A stretch of 64,000 nucleotides of DNA from Rhodoblastus acidophilus (GCF_025961575.1 NZ_JAOQNX010000022.1:26143-90142); one strand, 5' to 3'; shown: positions 27,038 to 36,556, counted from the stretch's first letter. The notes: generated from the letters alone by a model not told the origin. Numbers and translations: made by a program.

Positions 27038-27922
27038 TCATTCCGCGGGGACGACGCTGGACGACGGTTTGGGGGCGGCGGGATGCAGGGGCGTCAGGCC
27101 GCCGAGACCCTTGCGATAGATCAGCCAGTAGACCGCGCCGACGAACACGCCGCCGCCGACGATATTGCCGAGCGTGGCGAATTCGAGATTGTGCAGGATC
27201 GCCTGGGGCGTGATCGCCGAAGCGTCGAAGCCCGCGGGAACATGTCCGGTGATCACCATCAGCCAGGCCATCGGCAGGAACATCATGTTGGCGATACAGT
27301 GCTCGAAGCCCGCCGCGACGAAGGCGGCCACAGGCAGGATCATGCCGAGCATCTTGTCGGAGACGGAACGCCCGGCATAGGCGAGCCACACGCCCAGGCA
27401 CACCAGGATGTTGCACATGATGCCCTTGAAGAAGATCGTCACGCCGTCCGGCGACACTTTGGACACCGCGAGCTTCAGCATGCCCAGACCGACATTGCCG
27501 CCGTTGAGGTCGGGGAAGTGGCACATCCACAACAGGAAGACGAGGCCGAGCGCGCCGACGAGATTGCCGAACCAGACGGTCATCCAGTTCTTGATCACCT
27601 CATAGGTCGAGATCTGACGGTTGGCCCAGGCCATGGTCAGCAGGCAATTGCCGGTGAACAGCTCAGCGCCGGCGATCATCACCAGCGCCAGGCCGAGCGA
27701 GAACATCAAGCCGCCGACCACACGCTGGGTGGCATAGCCGAGCGTGGGATCGCCGAGCACGATGCAGAAAAACATGCCGCCAAGGCCGATCGATCCGCCG
27801 GCGACGATGGCGAGCACGAATTCGGGCAGGAAGGGCATGTGCGCCTTCTTCACGCCGAGCTTTTCGACCTTGTCCTGTATTTCGGCGGGCGAGTAGGCGT
27901 CAGAGCCAAACATCTCAGCCAT
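27038..27922 (-). CDS. focB: Formate/nitrite transporter FocA/FocB
   Basis: A 294-residue pentameric-channel-family protein. About six helices carry family signatures: MIAGAELFTGNCLL, FKGIMCNILVCLGVWLA (the omega-loop/second-half re-entrant region) and GFEHCIANMMFLPMAW with the gating/protonating His of FocA. AGGAG precedes the ATG at 27922. It lies in the hydrogenase-4/formate hydrogenlyase operon, as focB does at the end of the E. coli hyf operon. It probably imports formate to the cytoplasmic FdhF or exports excess formate, which links formate flux to hydrogen production. Confidence 0.95.
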   Translation of the reverse strand: MAEMFGSDAYSPAEIQDKVEKLGVKKAHMPFLPEFVLAIVAGGSIGLGGMFFCIVLGDPTLGYATQRVVGGLMFSLGLALVMIAGAELFTGNCLLTMAWANRQISTYEVIKNWMTVWFGNLVGALGLVFLLWMCHFPDLNGGNVGLGMLKLAVSKVSPDGVTIFFKGIMCNILVCLGVWLAYAGRSVSDKMLGMILPVAAFVAAGFEHCIANMMFLPMAWLMVITGHVPAGFDASAITPQAILHNLEFATLGNIVGGGVFVGAVYWLIYRKGLGGLTPLHPAAPKPSSSVVPAE

Positions 27923-27964
27923 TTTGAATCTCCTGGGAACAGAGCGAGCCTTGTTCGTTTTCAG

Positions 27965-28423
27965 TCACGCCACCGGGGCGAACCCGGCCGGATCCTCGCC
28001 GGCGGCGAGCCGGCGATGGAGGTCCTGGACGCCGGCGCGCACCGCCGGCGTCATGTCTTCGTAAAAGGCGACCCGCGCCGGCTGCACGCCGACGAAGACG
28101 ATGTCGGGCACATCTTCCGCAAGCGACGCGATCAGGAAGTCGAGCGGGATGGCGTGGGTGTCGATCAGGAATGTGTCGGCCACCTGCGCCGGATCGATGC
28201 GGCGAACGGCGCCATGGTCGAGCCCCATGTCGGCGGCGTCGACCAGAAGCAGTTTTGACGGCGCGGCGGCGCGCACGGCATGCATGACATTCTCCGGCGC
28301 CGAACCGCCGTCGATCACCGCCCAGCCGGGCGCGGGATCGCGCTCCAGCAGTTCGGCGAGCAACGGGCCGGCGCCGTCGTCGCCCATCATCGCATTGCCG
28401 ACGGTGAAGACGAGGTTGGTCAT
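27965..28423 (-). CDS. hycI: NiFe-hydrogenase maturation endopeptidase HycI
   Basis: A 152-residue protease that removes the C-terminal tail of the hydrogenase large subunit after nickel insertion. The N-terminal VFTVGNAMMGDDGAGPLLAE carries the metal-binding Asp of the HycI/HybD family; the second Asp region is LLLVDAADMGLDHG and the His-containing strand is IDTHAIPLDF. Its substrate, HyfG, has an intact 32-residue tail at the expected cleavage site. The start overlaps the previous stop by ATGA, so it is cotranslated with hycH. Confidence 0.94.
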   Translation of the reverse strand: MTNLVFTVGNAMMGDDGAGPLLAELLERDPAPGWAVIDGGSAPENVMHAVRAAAPSKLLLVDAADMGLDHGAVRRIDPAQVADTFLIDTHAIPLDFLIASLAEDVPDIVFVGVQPARVAFYEDMTPAVRAGVQDLHRRLAAGEDPAGFAPVA

Positions 28424-28821
28424 GGCTTGACGCGCCCCATCAGATAGATCGCCGGCTCCGCCTCGATGGCCGCGAGGGCGACGATGAAGCGCGAGGCCCA
28501 TTGCCTTTCCTCGCTGTCGAGCGCGTCGCGAATGCTGTTGAGCGCGCCGCCGAGCAATCTTGTGTGGGTGCGGTCGACGATGATTTCGCCAAAACGCTTC
28601 AAGCCGTCGAACTTGCGCCGCGCCTCGCCCGCCGGCAATTTGGCGACGAGGCGGTCGAACAGCGAATCCTCGCAAGCCAGCATCGGGTGGAACGTGTCGA
28701 TCACGCCGACATGATGGCCGATGGCCAGCGAGTAATAGACGACCTGTTTGGCTTTCTCGGGCACGTCGGAGGCCCGCTCCAGAATCTTGGAGCCGAGCTG
28801 GTAGAAGATGACTTCGCTCAT
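28420..28821 (-). CDS. hycH: Formate hydrogenlyase maturation protein HycH/HyfJ
   Basis: A 133-residue cytoplasmic protein matching HycH/HyfJ: VIFYQLGSKILERASDVPEKA near the start, VVYYSLAIGHHVGVID and the FGEIIVDRTHTRLL segment. In E. coli, HycH is needed for assembly of an active formate hydrogenlyase, although its exact biochemical role is not settled. ATGA overlaps join it both to hyfI upstream and to hycI downstream, giving tight translational coupling in the operon. Confidence 0.93.
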   Translation of the reverse strand: MSEVIFYQLGSKILERASDVPEKAKQVVYYSLAIGHHVGVIDTFHPMLACEDSLFDRLVAKLPAGEARRKFDGLKRFGEIIVDRTHTRLLGGALNSIRDALDSEERQWASRFIVALAAIEAEPAIYLMGRVKP

Positions 28822-29609
28822 GACGCCTGCTCCACCACCATGGCGCGCAACACGGCGCGCAACTGGCCATAGATCTCGACGACGCGCGGGTCGCTCTCCT
28901 GCGCGGTCAGCGCGGCGAGGCGCGCCTCGACACTCGCCGGTTCGGGCGCCGCAAGCGCGGCGAGGAACGCCTCCGCGATCACCTTGCCATGGAGATAACC
29001 GGCCATTTCGCGGGCGCGGCGCTCGACGGCGACGCGCAGGGCATAGGGGATTTCGGGATGGATCAGCGGGACGCTCTCGCCCTCGCCCTCGACATGATGC
29101 GTCTCCTTGAGTTTTTGGTCGAGCAGGCCGAGCGCCATCGCAAAACCGTAGATGGTCGCCTGCGGCGAGGGCGGGCAGCCCGGAATATAGACATCCACCG
29201 GCACGATCTGGTCGGTGCCGCCCCACACGCAATAGAGGTCATGGAAGATGCCGCCGGTATTGCCGCAGGCGCCGTAGGACACGACGATCTTCGGCTCCGG
29301 CGCGGCCTCATAGGCGCGCAGGCCCGGCATGCGCATCGCCCGCGTCACCGCGCCGGTATAGAGCAGGATGTCGGCGTGGCGCGGCGAGGGCACCACCTTG
29401 ATGCCGAACCGCTCGGCGTCGAAGATCGGCGTGATCGCAGCAAAGATCTCGATCTCGCAGCCGTTGCAGCCGCCGCAATCGACGCGATAGACATAGACCG
29501 AGCGGCCTATGCTTTTCAGCAGGCGCCCCTTCAGCGCCGCGACCTCGTTGGACATGGACAAGCCCTGCGGCTTGATGGTGAGGTCATCGCGAAAAATCGG
29601 CGCGTTCAT
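28818..29609 (-). CDS. hyfI: Hydrogenase-4 small subunit HyfI (NuoB-like)
   Basis: A 263-residue NuoB-like small subunit that should hold the proximal [4Fe-4S] cluster next to the NiFe site. Cluster ligands are in VDCGGCNGCEIE, SYGACGNTGG and IPGCPPSP. Its length is typical of HycG/HyfI (about 255). The ATG at 29609 forms a TGATG overlap with the hyfH stop; an in-frame ATG 18 codons later is less likely. It couples electron arrival from HyfH-type ferredoxin clusters to HyfG. Confidence 0.95.
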   Translation of the reverse strand: MNAPIFRDDLTIKPQGLSMSNEVAALKGRLLKSIGRSVYVYRVDCGGCNGCEIEIFAAITPIFDAERFGIKVVPSPRHADILLYTGAVTRAMRMPGLRAYEAAPEPKIVVSYGACGNTGGIFHDLYCVWGGTDQIVPVDVYIPGCPPSPQATIYGFAMALGLLDQKLKETHHVEGEGESVPLIHPEIPYALRVAVERRAREMAGYLHGKVIAEAFLAALAAPEPASVEARLAALTAQESDPRVVEIYGQLRAVLRAMVVEQAS

Positions 29610-30154
29610 CACAGACACTCCATTTGCCGCACGGGATTGGCCTGCGCCATTTCCTCGACATCGAGGCGGCGCTTGCAGGCGGGGCAGATTTCGGCGTGGG
29701 CGCGGATGCGCTCGGCCTCTTTGGGCGTCTCGGCCAGCGCGCCGAGCAGACGGGCGACGTAATCGACCTCTTTCAGGGTGGAGAAGGCCGCGCCGCATGT
29801 CCGGCAATAGGCCAGCTTGAAGGTCGCCCTTGTGATCAGGTCGTCCTTGCGCGCCACGGCGAGTTCGAACTCGGTCGTCAGAGCGATCGCATTGGTCGGA
29901 CACACCTCCTGGCAGCGGCCGCAGAACACGCACTGGCCATAGTTGATCGCCCAGGTGCGCGTCCCCGCCGCGACATCGGTCTTCATCGACAGCGCATTGG
30001 CCGGGCACGCGCCGGTGCAGGCCGCGCAGGCGATGCATTTGACCGGATCGTGTTCGGGCTTGCCGCGCGAATCCTTGATGGTCTGCGGCGGCGCGAAGGG
30101 ATAGAGCGCCGTCGCCTGCCCGGTCCGAAAAATTTCCTTGAGAAGCTTGAACAT
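29609..30154 (-). CDS. hyfH: Polyferredoxin subunit HyfH (HycF/NuoI-like)
   Basis: A 181-residue subunit with two 4Fe-4S motifs (CIACAACTGACP and CVFCGRCQEVCP). It also has a C-terminal zinc-ribbon-like set of cysteines (AYCRTCGAAF and EICPACKRRL), as in HycF/HyfH. It bridges electrons from the formate dehydrogenase arm to the hydrogenase small subunit in the membrane arm. A short 12-base gap separates it from hyfG, and it overlaps hyfI by TGATG. Confidence 0.94.
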   Translation of the reverse strand: MFKLLKEIFRTGQATALYPFAPPQTIKDSRGKPEHDPVKCIACAACTGACPANALSMKTDVAAGTRTWAINYGQCVFCGRCQEVCPTNAIALTTEFELAVARKDDLITRATFKLAYCRTCGAAFSTLKEVDYVARLLGALAETPKEAERIRAHAEICPACKRRLDVEEMAQANPVRQMECL

Positions 30155-30166
30155 GGCGCCGCCTCC

Positions 30167-31882
30167 TTACTTGAGGGGCGAGCTTGTGCGCTCGCGGCAG
30201 TAGCGTTCCATCTCCTTGTAGGCGACGGTTTTTGTGGTCGACTTCTTCACATCGACCACGGTGACGCGATCGGTGCAGGAGTAGCAGGGGTCGATGCTCG
30301 CCACGATCAGCGGCGCGTCCGAAACCGTATTGCCGCGCAGCATGTGGCGCAGCACCGGCCAGTTGTTGTAGGTCGAAGCGCGGCAGCGCCAGCGATAGAG
30401 TTTCTGGTTGTCGCCGAGCATCGACCAGTGGATGTCCTCGCCGCGCGGCGCCTCCGTGAAGCCGAGCGCGAACTTGTAGGGCGTGTAAGTGAAATCCTCG
30501 GTGAGGATGGGACCGGCGGGCGTGTCGTTGAGCAGGTTTTCGATGATCGCCATGCTGTCGAACACTTCAGAGACGCGCACCAGCGTGCGCGACAGCACGT
30601 CGCAACCGGTCTGCACATTGATCGGCGTGGCGCCCGACAGATAGCCGGCGAACGGGTGGTCGGCGCGGGTGTCGCGGCGAAAACCGCTGCCGCGCAGCAC
30701 CGGACCGACCGGCGAATGGTCGCGCGCCACTTTGGGGTCGAGCCGGCCGACATTGGTGACGCGGCCGCCAATATTCGGCGTGGACAGCAGGATGTCGACG
30801 AGCCGCCGCACCTCGCAGCGCAATTCGCCCAGCGTCTTCAGCGTGGTCAGCTTTTGCTCCGCCAGAATGTCACGCCGCACGCCGCCGATCAGATTCATCG
30901 AATAGGTTTTGCGATGACCGGTGAGCATCTCCGCCAGCATCATCGTCTTCTCGCGGACGCGGAAGAACTGCATGAAGCCGGAGTCGAAGCCGACGAAATG
31001 GCAGGCGAGGCCGAGGTTGAGCAGATGGCTGTGCAGACGCTCGGTCTCCAGGAGGATCGAGCGGATCGCCTGGCCGCGCTCCGGCACGACAATGCCCAAA
31101 GCGTTCTCGACCGAATTGGCGTAGGCGACGGAATGGGCGTAGCCGCAAATGCCGCAGACGCGATCGGCCAGAAACGTCACGTCGTGATAGCCCATCCGCG
31201 TCTCGGCGAGCTTTTCCATGCCGCGATGCACGTAGAACATGCGGTAGTCGGCGTCGATAATGTCCTCGCCGTCGACGAACAGGCGGAAATGGCCGGGCTC
31301 GTCGGAGGTGACATGCAGGGGGCCGAGCGGGACGACGGTGGTCTCCTGCTTGGCGTCGTTGATGAACGGATAGTTTTCCGCATCGGTGGTCGGCGCCGGC
31401 CGGAAGCGATAGTCCATCGAATCCTTGCGCAGCGGATAGAGGCCGTCCGGCCAGTCGTCGGGCAGGACGAGGCGACGCGCGTCGGGCAGGCCAACCGGCT
31501 CTAGCCCGAACATGTCGCGCACCTCGCGCTCGTACCACACCGCGGCGGGGACCAGCGGGGTGACCGCGGGGAATTCCGGCTTGTCCTCGGGCACCTGGGC
31601 GTGGATCACCATGTGGCACTTTTCCGCGCCGCCCATGGAGAGCACATAGTAGAGGCCATAGGTCCCGTTCAGGCCGCGCTCGTCATTGCCGGCCATGGTG
31701 GAGAACCAGCCGTCATGCACGTAATAGAGCGTGCGCACGGCCTCCGGCAGGGCTTCCAGCTTGACCGTGATGGTGGCCTGGCGGTCGGTCTGCCAGCGCT
31801 CTTCGAGCACCGCATGGGGCAGCTTGGCGCGCAGCGCGGCGACATAGGAGGAGCCGATGCGCAGGGGGGTGTGGGCGTTCAT
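30167..31882 (-). CDS. hyfG: Hydrogenase-4 large subunit HyfG (HycE-like, NuoC-NuoD fusion)
   Basis: A 571-residue fused subunit that reduces protons to H2. Residues about 1-170 resemble NuoC (30-kDa subunit); about 180-571 resemble NuoD and carry the NiFe ligands CGICGYAH (Cys243, Cys246) and DPCYSC (Cys533, Cys536). After Arg539 a 32-residue tail ends in SPLK, the same length and pattern as the E. coli HycE tail cut by HycI; hycI lies in the same operon. ATGA overlap joins it to hyfF. This is the catalytic core of a group 4 membrane hydrogenase working with FdhF. Confidence 0.97.
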   Translation of the reverse strand: MNAHTPLRIGSSYVAALRAKLPHAVLEERWQTDRQATITVKLEALPEAVRTLYYVHDGWFSTMAGNDERGLNGTYGLYYVLSMGGAEKCHMVIHAQVPEDKPEFPAVTPLVPAAVWYEREVRDMFGLEPVGLPDARRLVLPDDWPDGLYPLRKDSMDYRFRPAPTTDAENYPFINDAKQETTVVPLGPLHVTSDEPGHFRLFVDGEDIIDADYRMFYVHRGMEKLAETRMGYHDVTFLADRVCGICGYAHSVAYANSVENALGIVVPERGQAIRSILLETERLHSHLLNLGLACHFVGFDSGFMQFFRVREKTMMLAEMLTGHRKTYSMNLIGGVRRDILAEQKLTTLKTLGELRCEVRRLVDILLSTPNIGGRVTNVGRLDPKVARDHSPVGPVLRGSGFRRDTRADHPFAGYLSGATPINVQTGCDVLSRTLVRVSEVFDSMAIIENLLNDTPAGPILTEDFTYTPYKFALGFTEAPRGEDIHWSMLGDNQKLYRWRCRASTYNNWPVLRHMLRGNTVSDAPLIVASIDPCYSCTDRVTVVDVKKSTTKTVAYKEMERYCRERTSSPLK

Positions 31883-33474
31883 TGCTGAGACTCCTGGGAC
31901 GGGGCTGCGGCGGCGACGGCGGACGAGCGTTCCGCCTTCGCTTCGATCTGCCAGGGCGCCGTGAGCGCCACCGAGGGAGCGCCGGTGACGATCGCCGACG
32001 CGTTCTGGATGAGTTGCGCGACCGGCTTGGGCACGGCGACGCCCATGGCGAGCACCAGGCCGAACAGCACGACCATGGGCGCCAGCGCGGCGAAGCCGAC
32101 ATCGCCCTTCGCCAGCCCCTCAGGGCATTTACCGAGCACGGAGCCGGAGATGATCTGGATCAGGCCGCCGACCGTCACGGTGAAGAACAGGGCGCAGATC
32201 ACCATCAGCCAGATGTGCCCGCCTTTCACGCCCGCGGCGAAGACGAGAAACTCGCTGACGAACACGTTGAAAGGCGGGAAGCCGGCCAGCGCCAGCGCGC
32301 CGGCCATGATCAGCAGGCCGCTGATCGGGGCGGAGCGCAGCATGCCCTTGACCGAGCCGAGGTCGCGCACGCCATATTTCATCAGCACATTGCCGGAACC
32401 GCAGAACAGCAGCGCCTTGGCGAAACTGTGGTTGATGGCGTGGAGCAGCGCTGCGCCGACGCCCAGCGGGCCGCCGATGCCAAGCCCGAGCGCCATCAAG
32501 CCCACATGCTCCACGGAGGAATAGGCGAGTTTGCGCTTCAGATCCTGCTGCACATAGAACAACATGGCGGCGACGGCGATGGACAGGCCGCCGAGCAGCA
32601 GGAGCAGCATCTGCGGGAAGTCGGGGCCGACGGCGCGCACGGTCACGGCGTAATAGCGGATCACCGCCAGCAGCGCGCATTTCAGCAGCACGCCGGAGAG
32701 CAGCGCGGAGACGGGGCTCGGGGCCTCCGAATGCGCGTCCGGCAGCCAGGCGTGCATGGGGAACAGGCCGACCTTGGTGCCGAACCCGATCAGCGCGAAC
32801 ACGAACACCAGTTTGACGATCGTCGGATCGAGATGCGGCGCCTGTTCGATCAAAGTGGTCCACAGGATCGCGGCGTGATGGTCGCCGGCGACCGCGACGC
32901 TGTTGGCATAGGCGAGCACCGCGCCATAGAGGCCGAAGGCGACCCCCACCGTGCAGATGATCACATATTTCCATGCGGCTTCGAGCGACGATTTCTTGCC
33001 GTAGATGCCGACCAGGAAGGCCGAACCGAGCGTCGTCGCCTCAATGGCGACCCACATCATGATGATGTTGTTGGCCATCACGCTGAGCAACATCATCGCC
33101 AGGAACAGGCTGAACAGGGCGTAATAGAGCTTCGCCCTTTTCACATCCAGCGCGCCCGCATGCAGGTCGTGGCGGATGTAGCTCAAGCTGTAGGCGCCGG
33201 TGAGGAAGCCGACGATTCCGATCAGTCCGAGAAAGATCACGCCGAGCGCGTCGACCATGAACCAGTCGTGATAGGCGGACAGAGTCTCGCCGCCGACCAC
33301 ATCGGCCGCGATTTTGAAGGCGACCGCCAGCGCCGAAGCGATGGAGGCGACATGAAGGGTTTCATAGAGCGGCAGCAGGGCGCGCCGCGCCGGCGTGGCG
33401 AAGATCAGCGCGGAGGCCGCGAGCGGTCCGCATAGAGCGTAAAGGGGGAGGCTTGAGGACACCATGTCGGTCAT
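31879..33474 (-). CDS. hyfF: Hydrogenase-4 membrane subunit HyfF (antiporter-like)
   Basis: A 531-residue, about 14-helix Mrp/NuoL-M-N-type subunit. Conserved transmembrane and loop features include ALIGFGTKVGLFPMHAWLPD, AHSEAPSPVSALLSGV and AINHSFAKALLFCGSG. Lys and His residues in these segments are the usual proton-path residues of the family. The presence of HyfD, HyfE and HyfF marks a hydrogenase-4 (FHL-2) rather than a hydrogenase-3 complex, so H2 formation may be coupled to proton translocation. The C-terminal about 40 residues are polar and not conserved. Confidence 0.93.
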   Translation of the reverse strand: MTDMVSSSLPLYALCGPLAASALIFATPARRALLPLYETLHVASIASALAVAFKIAADVVGGETLSAYHDWFMVDALGVIFLGLIGIVGFLTGAYSLSYIRHDLHAGALDVKRAKLYYALFSLFLAMMLLSVMANNIIMMWVAIEATTLGSAFLVGIYGKKSSLEAAWKYVIICTVGVAFGLYGAVLAYANSVAVAGDHHAAILWTTLIEQAPHLDPTIVKLVFVFALIGFGTKVGLFPMHAWLPDAHSEAPSPVSALLSGVLLKCALLAVIRYYAVTVRAVGPDFPQMLLLLLGGLSIAVAAMLFYVQQDLKRKLAYSSVEHVGLMALGLGIGGPLGVGAALLHAINHSFAKALLFCGSGNVLMKYGVRDLGSVKGMLRSAPISGLLIMAGALALAGFPPFNVFVSEFLVFAAGVKGGHIWLMVICALFFTVTVGGLIQIISGSVLGKCPEGLAKGDVGFAALAPMVVLFGLVLAMGVAVPKPVAQLIQNASAIVTGAPSVALTAPWQIEAKAERSSAVAAAAPSQESQQ

Positions 33475-34124
33475 CCCTTCAAAGTGGTGAGCGCGCGCGC
33501 GTCGAGCGTGTTGAGCTGGCGGAAGATCTGCGTGCCCAGCACGCCCATGACGACGACGGCGAAGATGGCGTCGGTGGCGATGCCGACTTCGACCAGTTCA
33601 GGCGCGTTAGGGGCGAGCAGAGCGAGGGTCAGGTGCGAGCCGTTTTCCATCAGGCAATAGCCGAACACCTGCTTCAGGATGTTGCGTTGGGTGACGATGC
33701 AGACCAGGCCGAGGAAGAAGTGCGCGAGCGAGATCGCCAGCGCCGGCTTGATGTCCGCCGAACCCGGCAGCGACACGCCGAGCACGACGACGAAGCACAG
33801 GATCACCACGGCGGCCGACAGGGCGACGGAGGCCGCCGGCGGCAGGATGCTCTCGGCTTCGAGGTTGGGGTCGACCAGCTTGCCGAAGAATTTCAGCATC
33901 ACCAGAGGCAGCAGCACAACCTTGGTGACGAAAGCCGTCGCCGACCAGAGGTAGAGCTCATGCGCGCCTTGCAGCCGCGCCAGGACCAGGAAGATCAAGA
34001 CCAGCAGCAGGGATTGCAGCGAATAGAATTTCGCCGCGCTTTTCGACGTCTTCGCGAGAATGACGCTTTGCGACGTCACGATCAGGAAGCCCGCTAGAGT
34101 GTTGACGAGTGCGAAGCTCAACAT
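33471..34124 (-). CDS. hyfE: Hydrogenase-4 membrane subunit HyfE
   Basis: A 217-residue subunit with about six helices. The second half includes a NuoK-like part (SLAHFFLGLVCIVTQRNILKQVFGYCLMENG, shown here as the family region around residues 125-160) with the conserved acidic residue in LMENG. AGGAGG precedes the ATG at 34124. Its stop overlaps the hyfF start. HyfE is found in hydrogenase-4 complexes and absent from hydrogenase-3, so it supports the FHL-2 assignment. Confidence 0.92.
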   Translation of the reverse strand: MLSFALVNTLAGFLIVTSQSVILAKTSKSAAKFYSLQSLLLVLIFLVLARLQGAHELYLWSATAFVTKVVLLPLVMLKFFGKLVDPNLEAESILPPAASVALSAAVVILCFVVVLGVSLPGSADIKPALAISLAHFFLGLVCIVTQRNILKQVFGYCLMENGSHLTLALLAPNAPELVEVGIATDAIFAVVVMGVLGTQIFRQLNTLDARALTTLKG

Positions 34125-34134
34125 TTGGACCTCC

Positions 34135-35598
34135 TCAGCCGAGCCAGTTGGCGGCGATGATGCTGGAGAGCACCGACATGACCATCAGCGCCACGAGCAC
34201 GACCTTCATGCCGGCCGGCAGCGGCGCCGCCGCCTTGACGGCCTCCGAGGGTTCGCCGGGAACCACCGCGCCGATCCATTTCAGGAACCAGGCGAAGCAG
34301 CCGACGGATTCGAGCAGCGCCACGCCCATCAGCACATAGACCAGCGGATGGGTTTGCGAGGTCGCGAAGCCGCCGCCAAAGATGGCGAACTTGGAGAAGA
34401 AGCCGCTGAACGGCGGCACGCCCGAGATCGCCAGCGCGGCGACGACGAAGGCCACGCCGAGCATCGGCGACTTCGACAGGATGCCGCGCAGCGACGGCAG
34501 CAGCCGGGTTCCCGTGGTATAGGCGAGCGAGCCCGCCACCAGGAAGAACAGGGTTTTTGCGAAGGCGTGGTTGAAGATATGCGCCACCGCGCCCTTGAAG
34601 GCCAGTTCGGAGCCGAACACCGACAGCGACAGGCCGAGGAAGATGTAGGCGAGTTGCGTGATGGTCGAATAGGCCAGCAGGCGCTTCATGTCGGCCTGCG
34701 GCAAATACATGATGAAGCCATAGATCAGGGTGACGATGGCCATGGTCGCGCCAACCCAGCCGACCACTTCCGGCGCGCCGCCGCAGGACATCAGCGCGCG
34801 GGCGAAGATGTACACGCCAACCTTCACCATCGAGGCCGCATGGAGGTAGGCGGACACCGGGGTGGGCGCCTCCATGGCGTCGGGCAGCCACATGTGCATG
34901 GGGAGCTGCGCCGACTTGCCCCAGGCCGCGAACAGGATGGAGAGCAGCACGGCGGTCTTGGCGCCGGGCGACAATTGCGCGATCGCGGTCAGGGCGAAGG
35001 TGCCGGTTTCCGCAAACAGCAGGGCGGCGGCGACATAAAGGCCGAGCGAGGCGATATGCGTCACGATCAGCGCCTTGGCCGCCGAGCGCAGCGCCTTGGG
35101 CGATTCATAATAGCCGATCAGCGCCCAGGAGCAGGCCCCGGTGATCTCGAAGAACACCAGCTGTCCCACCACGGTCGAGGAGAACACCAGCCCGCTCATC
35201 GCGCCGATGAAGGCGAGCAGGAAGGCGTAATAGCGCTTGCGTCCGCTGTCGGGATGCTCGCGGTTGCCGTCGTTGAGGTAGGAGGCGGAATAGACCGCGA
35301 CCAGCAGGCCGATGCCGACCACGGCGACGGCGACCAGCACGCTGACGCTGTCGAGGGTCAGACCGAGGATTTGCGTCGGCCCGTAGGAGAGAAGGTCGAA
35401 GACCAGGCTGGGGCGTCCCGCTTGCGCGAAGCGGAACACGAGATCGAGCAGGACGACGAGGGTCGCCGCGGAGAAGATTTGACAGAGCCATTTGCCGGCC
35501 GCGTGCGGCGACAAAGCGATGATCGCGGCGCCGAGGAACGGCAGCAGCACCGTTGTCAGGGCGAGTGACGAGAGGGGGTCTGGAGCGAGGTTGAACAT
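34135..35598 (-). CDS. hyfD: Hydrogenase-4 membrane subunit HyfD (antiporter-like)
   Basis: A 487-residue NuoL/M/N-type membrane subunit with about 14 helices. Characteristic stretches are FAAWGKSAQLPMHMWLPDAM and MEAPTPVSAYLHAASMVKVG, and FNHAFAKTLFFLVAGSLAY carries the discontinuous-helix Lys. It should form part of a proton-translocating arm with HyfB and HyfF. The ATG at 35598 lies 16 bases downstream of the hyfC stop. Having three antiporter-type subunits argues for ion pumping, but direction and stoichiometry are unknown. Confidence 0.93.
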   Translation of the reverse strand: MFNLAPDPLSSLALTTVLLPFLGAAIIALSPHAAGKWLCQIFSAATLVVLLDLVFRFAQAGRPSLVFDLLSYGPTQILGLTLDSVSVLVAVAVVGIGLLVAVYSASYLNDGNREHPDSGRKRYYAFLLAFIGAMSGLVFSSTVVGQLVFFEITGACSWALIGYYESPKALRSAAKALIVTHIASLGLYVAAALLFAETGTFALTAIAQLSPGAKTAVLLSILFAAWGKSAQLPMHMWLPDAMEAPTPVSAYLHAASMVKVGVYIFARALMSCGGAPEVVGWVGATMAIVTLIYGFIMYLPQADMKRLLAYSTITQLAYIFLGLSLSVFGSELAFKGAVAHIFNHAFAKTLFFLVAGSLAYTTGTRLLPSLRGILSKSPMLGVAFVVAALAISGVPPFSGFFSKFAIFGGGFATSQTHPLVYVLMGVALLESVGCFAWFLKWIGAVVPGEPSEAVKAAAPLPAGMKVVLVALMVMSVLSSIIAANWLG

Positions 35599-35614
35599 GC
35601 TATAACCTTTCGGC

Positions 35615-36556
35615 TCACACGCCGACGAGATAAAAGACGAAGGCGAGCGACGCGACGCCGACGCCGGCCCAGCTGTGACGCGGGGTGAAGCGGAAGCGCA
35701 CGCGCGCCACGGCGTTGGAGAGCACGCCGACGATCGCGAAGATCACGAGGGCCTTGAGGGCGAAGGCGAGCGCGCCGTTGAACACGCCGTCGATCGACAG
35801 GTCGGCGCTGGCGCCGAAGGGCAGGAACAGACCGACGAACCAGCCGACCACAAGCGTCTGCTTGAGGGCGAGCGCCCATTTCAGCAGCGCCAGCGACGGG
35901 CCGGAATATTCGGTGAGCGGGCCTTCCTGCAGCTCCTGCTCGGCCTCGGCCATGTCATAGGGCAGTTTGCCCAGTTCGACATAGACGCCGAAGGCGAAGG
36001 CGAGGCCCGCCAGCACCGCCGCGCCGGCGGACTGCATGTGTCCGTTGGCTATTGCCGTGGCGATCGCGCCCTCGTCGGTCGAGCCCGCCAGCAGCGCCGC
36101 GACGAACAGCGACAGCAGCATGGTCGGCTCGACCAGCACGCCCACCGTCAGCTCGCGGCTCGCGCCGATGCCGGCGAACGAGCTGCCGCTGTCAATGCCC
36201 GACAGCGACAGGAAGAAGCGGGCGAGCGCGTAGAGGTAGATGCTCAGGACGAGATCGCCCATGACATGGATCGGCGGGGCCAGGGTGAAGATCGGCGTGC
36301 CCGTGGCGATGACCAGCAGCACGGCCATCACCAGCATCGGCATGGCCTTGAACACCCAGCCGCTGTCCGGCGGCCAGACCTCCTGGCGCTGCATCAGTTT
36401 GACGATGTCGCGATAGTCCTGCAGCAGGCCGGGGCCTTGCCGGTTGTGCATTTTGGCGCGCATGACCCGGGCGAAGCCTGAGACCAGCGGCGCCGCCGCA
36501 AGCAGCGCCGTCGCCTGGAACCCGGCGAGGGCGAGGTGGGGGAGATCGGGGAGCAA
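35615..36556 (-). CDS. hyfC: Hydrogenase-4 membrane subunit HyfC (NuoH-like)
   Basis: A 313-residue NuoH-like membrane subunit that joins the hydrogenase module to the membrane arm. Family segments include MHNRQGPGLLQDYRDIVKLM and LPYDMAEAEQELQEGPLTEY, with the Glu-rich loop expected in the group. The start codon is TTG at 36556, supported by AGGAGG five bases before it; the hyfB stop TAG lies in that ribosome site. A rare start in the middle of an operon could lower the yield of this subunit. Confidence 0.93.
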   Translation of the reverse strand: MLPDLPHLALAGFQATALLAAAPLVSGFARVMRAKMHNRQGPGLLQDYRDIVKLMQRQEVWPPDSGWVFKAMPMLVMAVLLVIATGTPIFTLAPPIHVMGDLVLSIYLYALARFFLSLSGIDSGSSFAGIGASRELTVGVLVEPTMLLSLFVAALLAGSTDEGAIATAIANGHMQSAGAAVLAGLAFAFGVYVELGKLPYDMAEAEQELQEGPLTEYSGPSLALLKWALALKQTLVVGWFVGLFLPFGASADLSIDGVFNGALAFALKALVIFAIVGVLSNAVARVRFRFTPRHSWAGVGVASLAFVFYLVGV

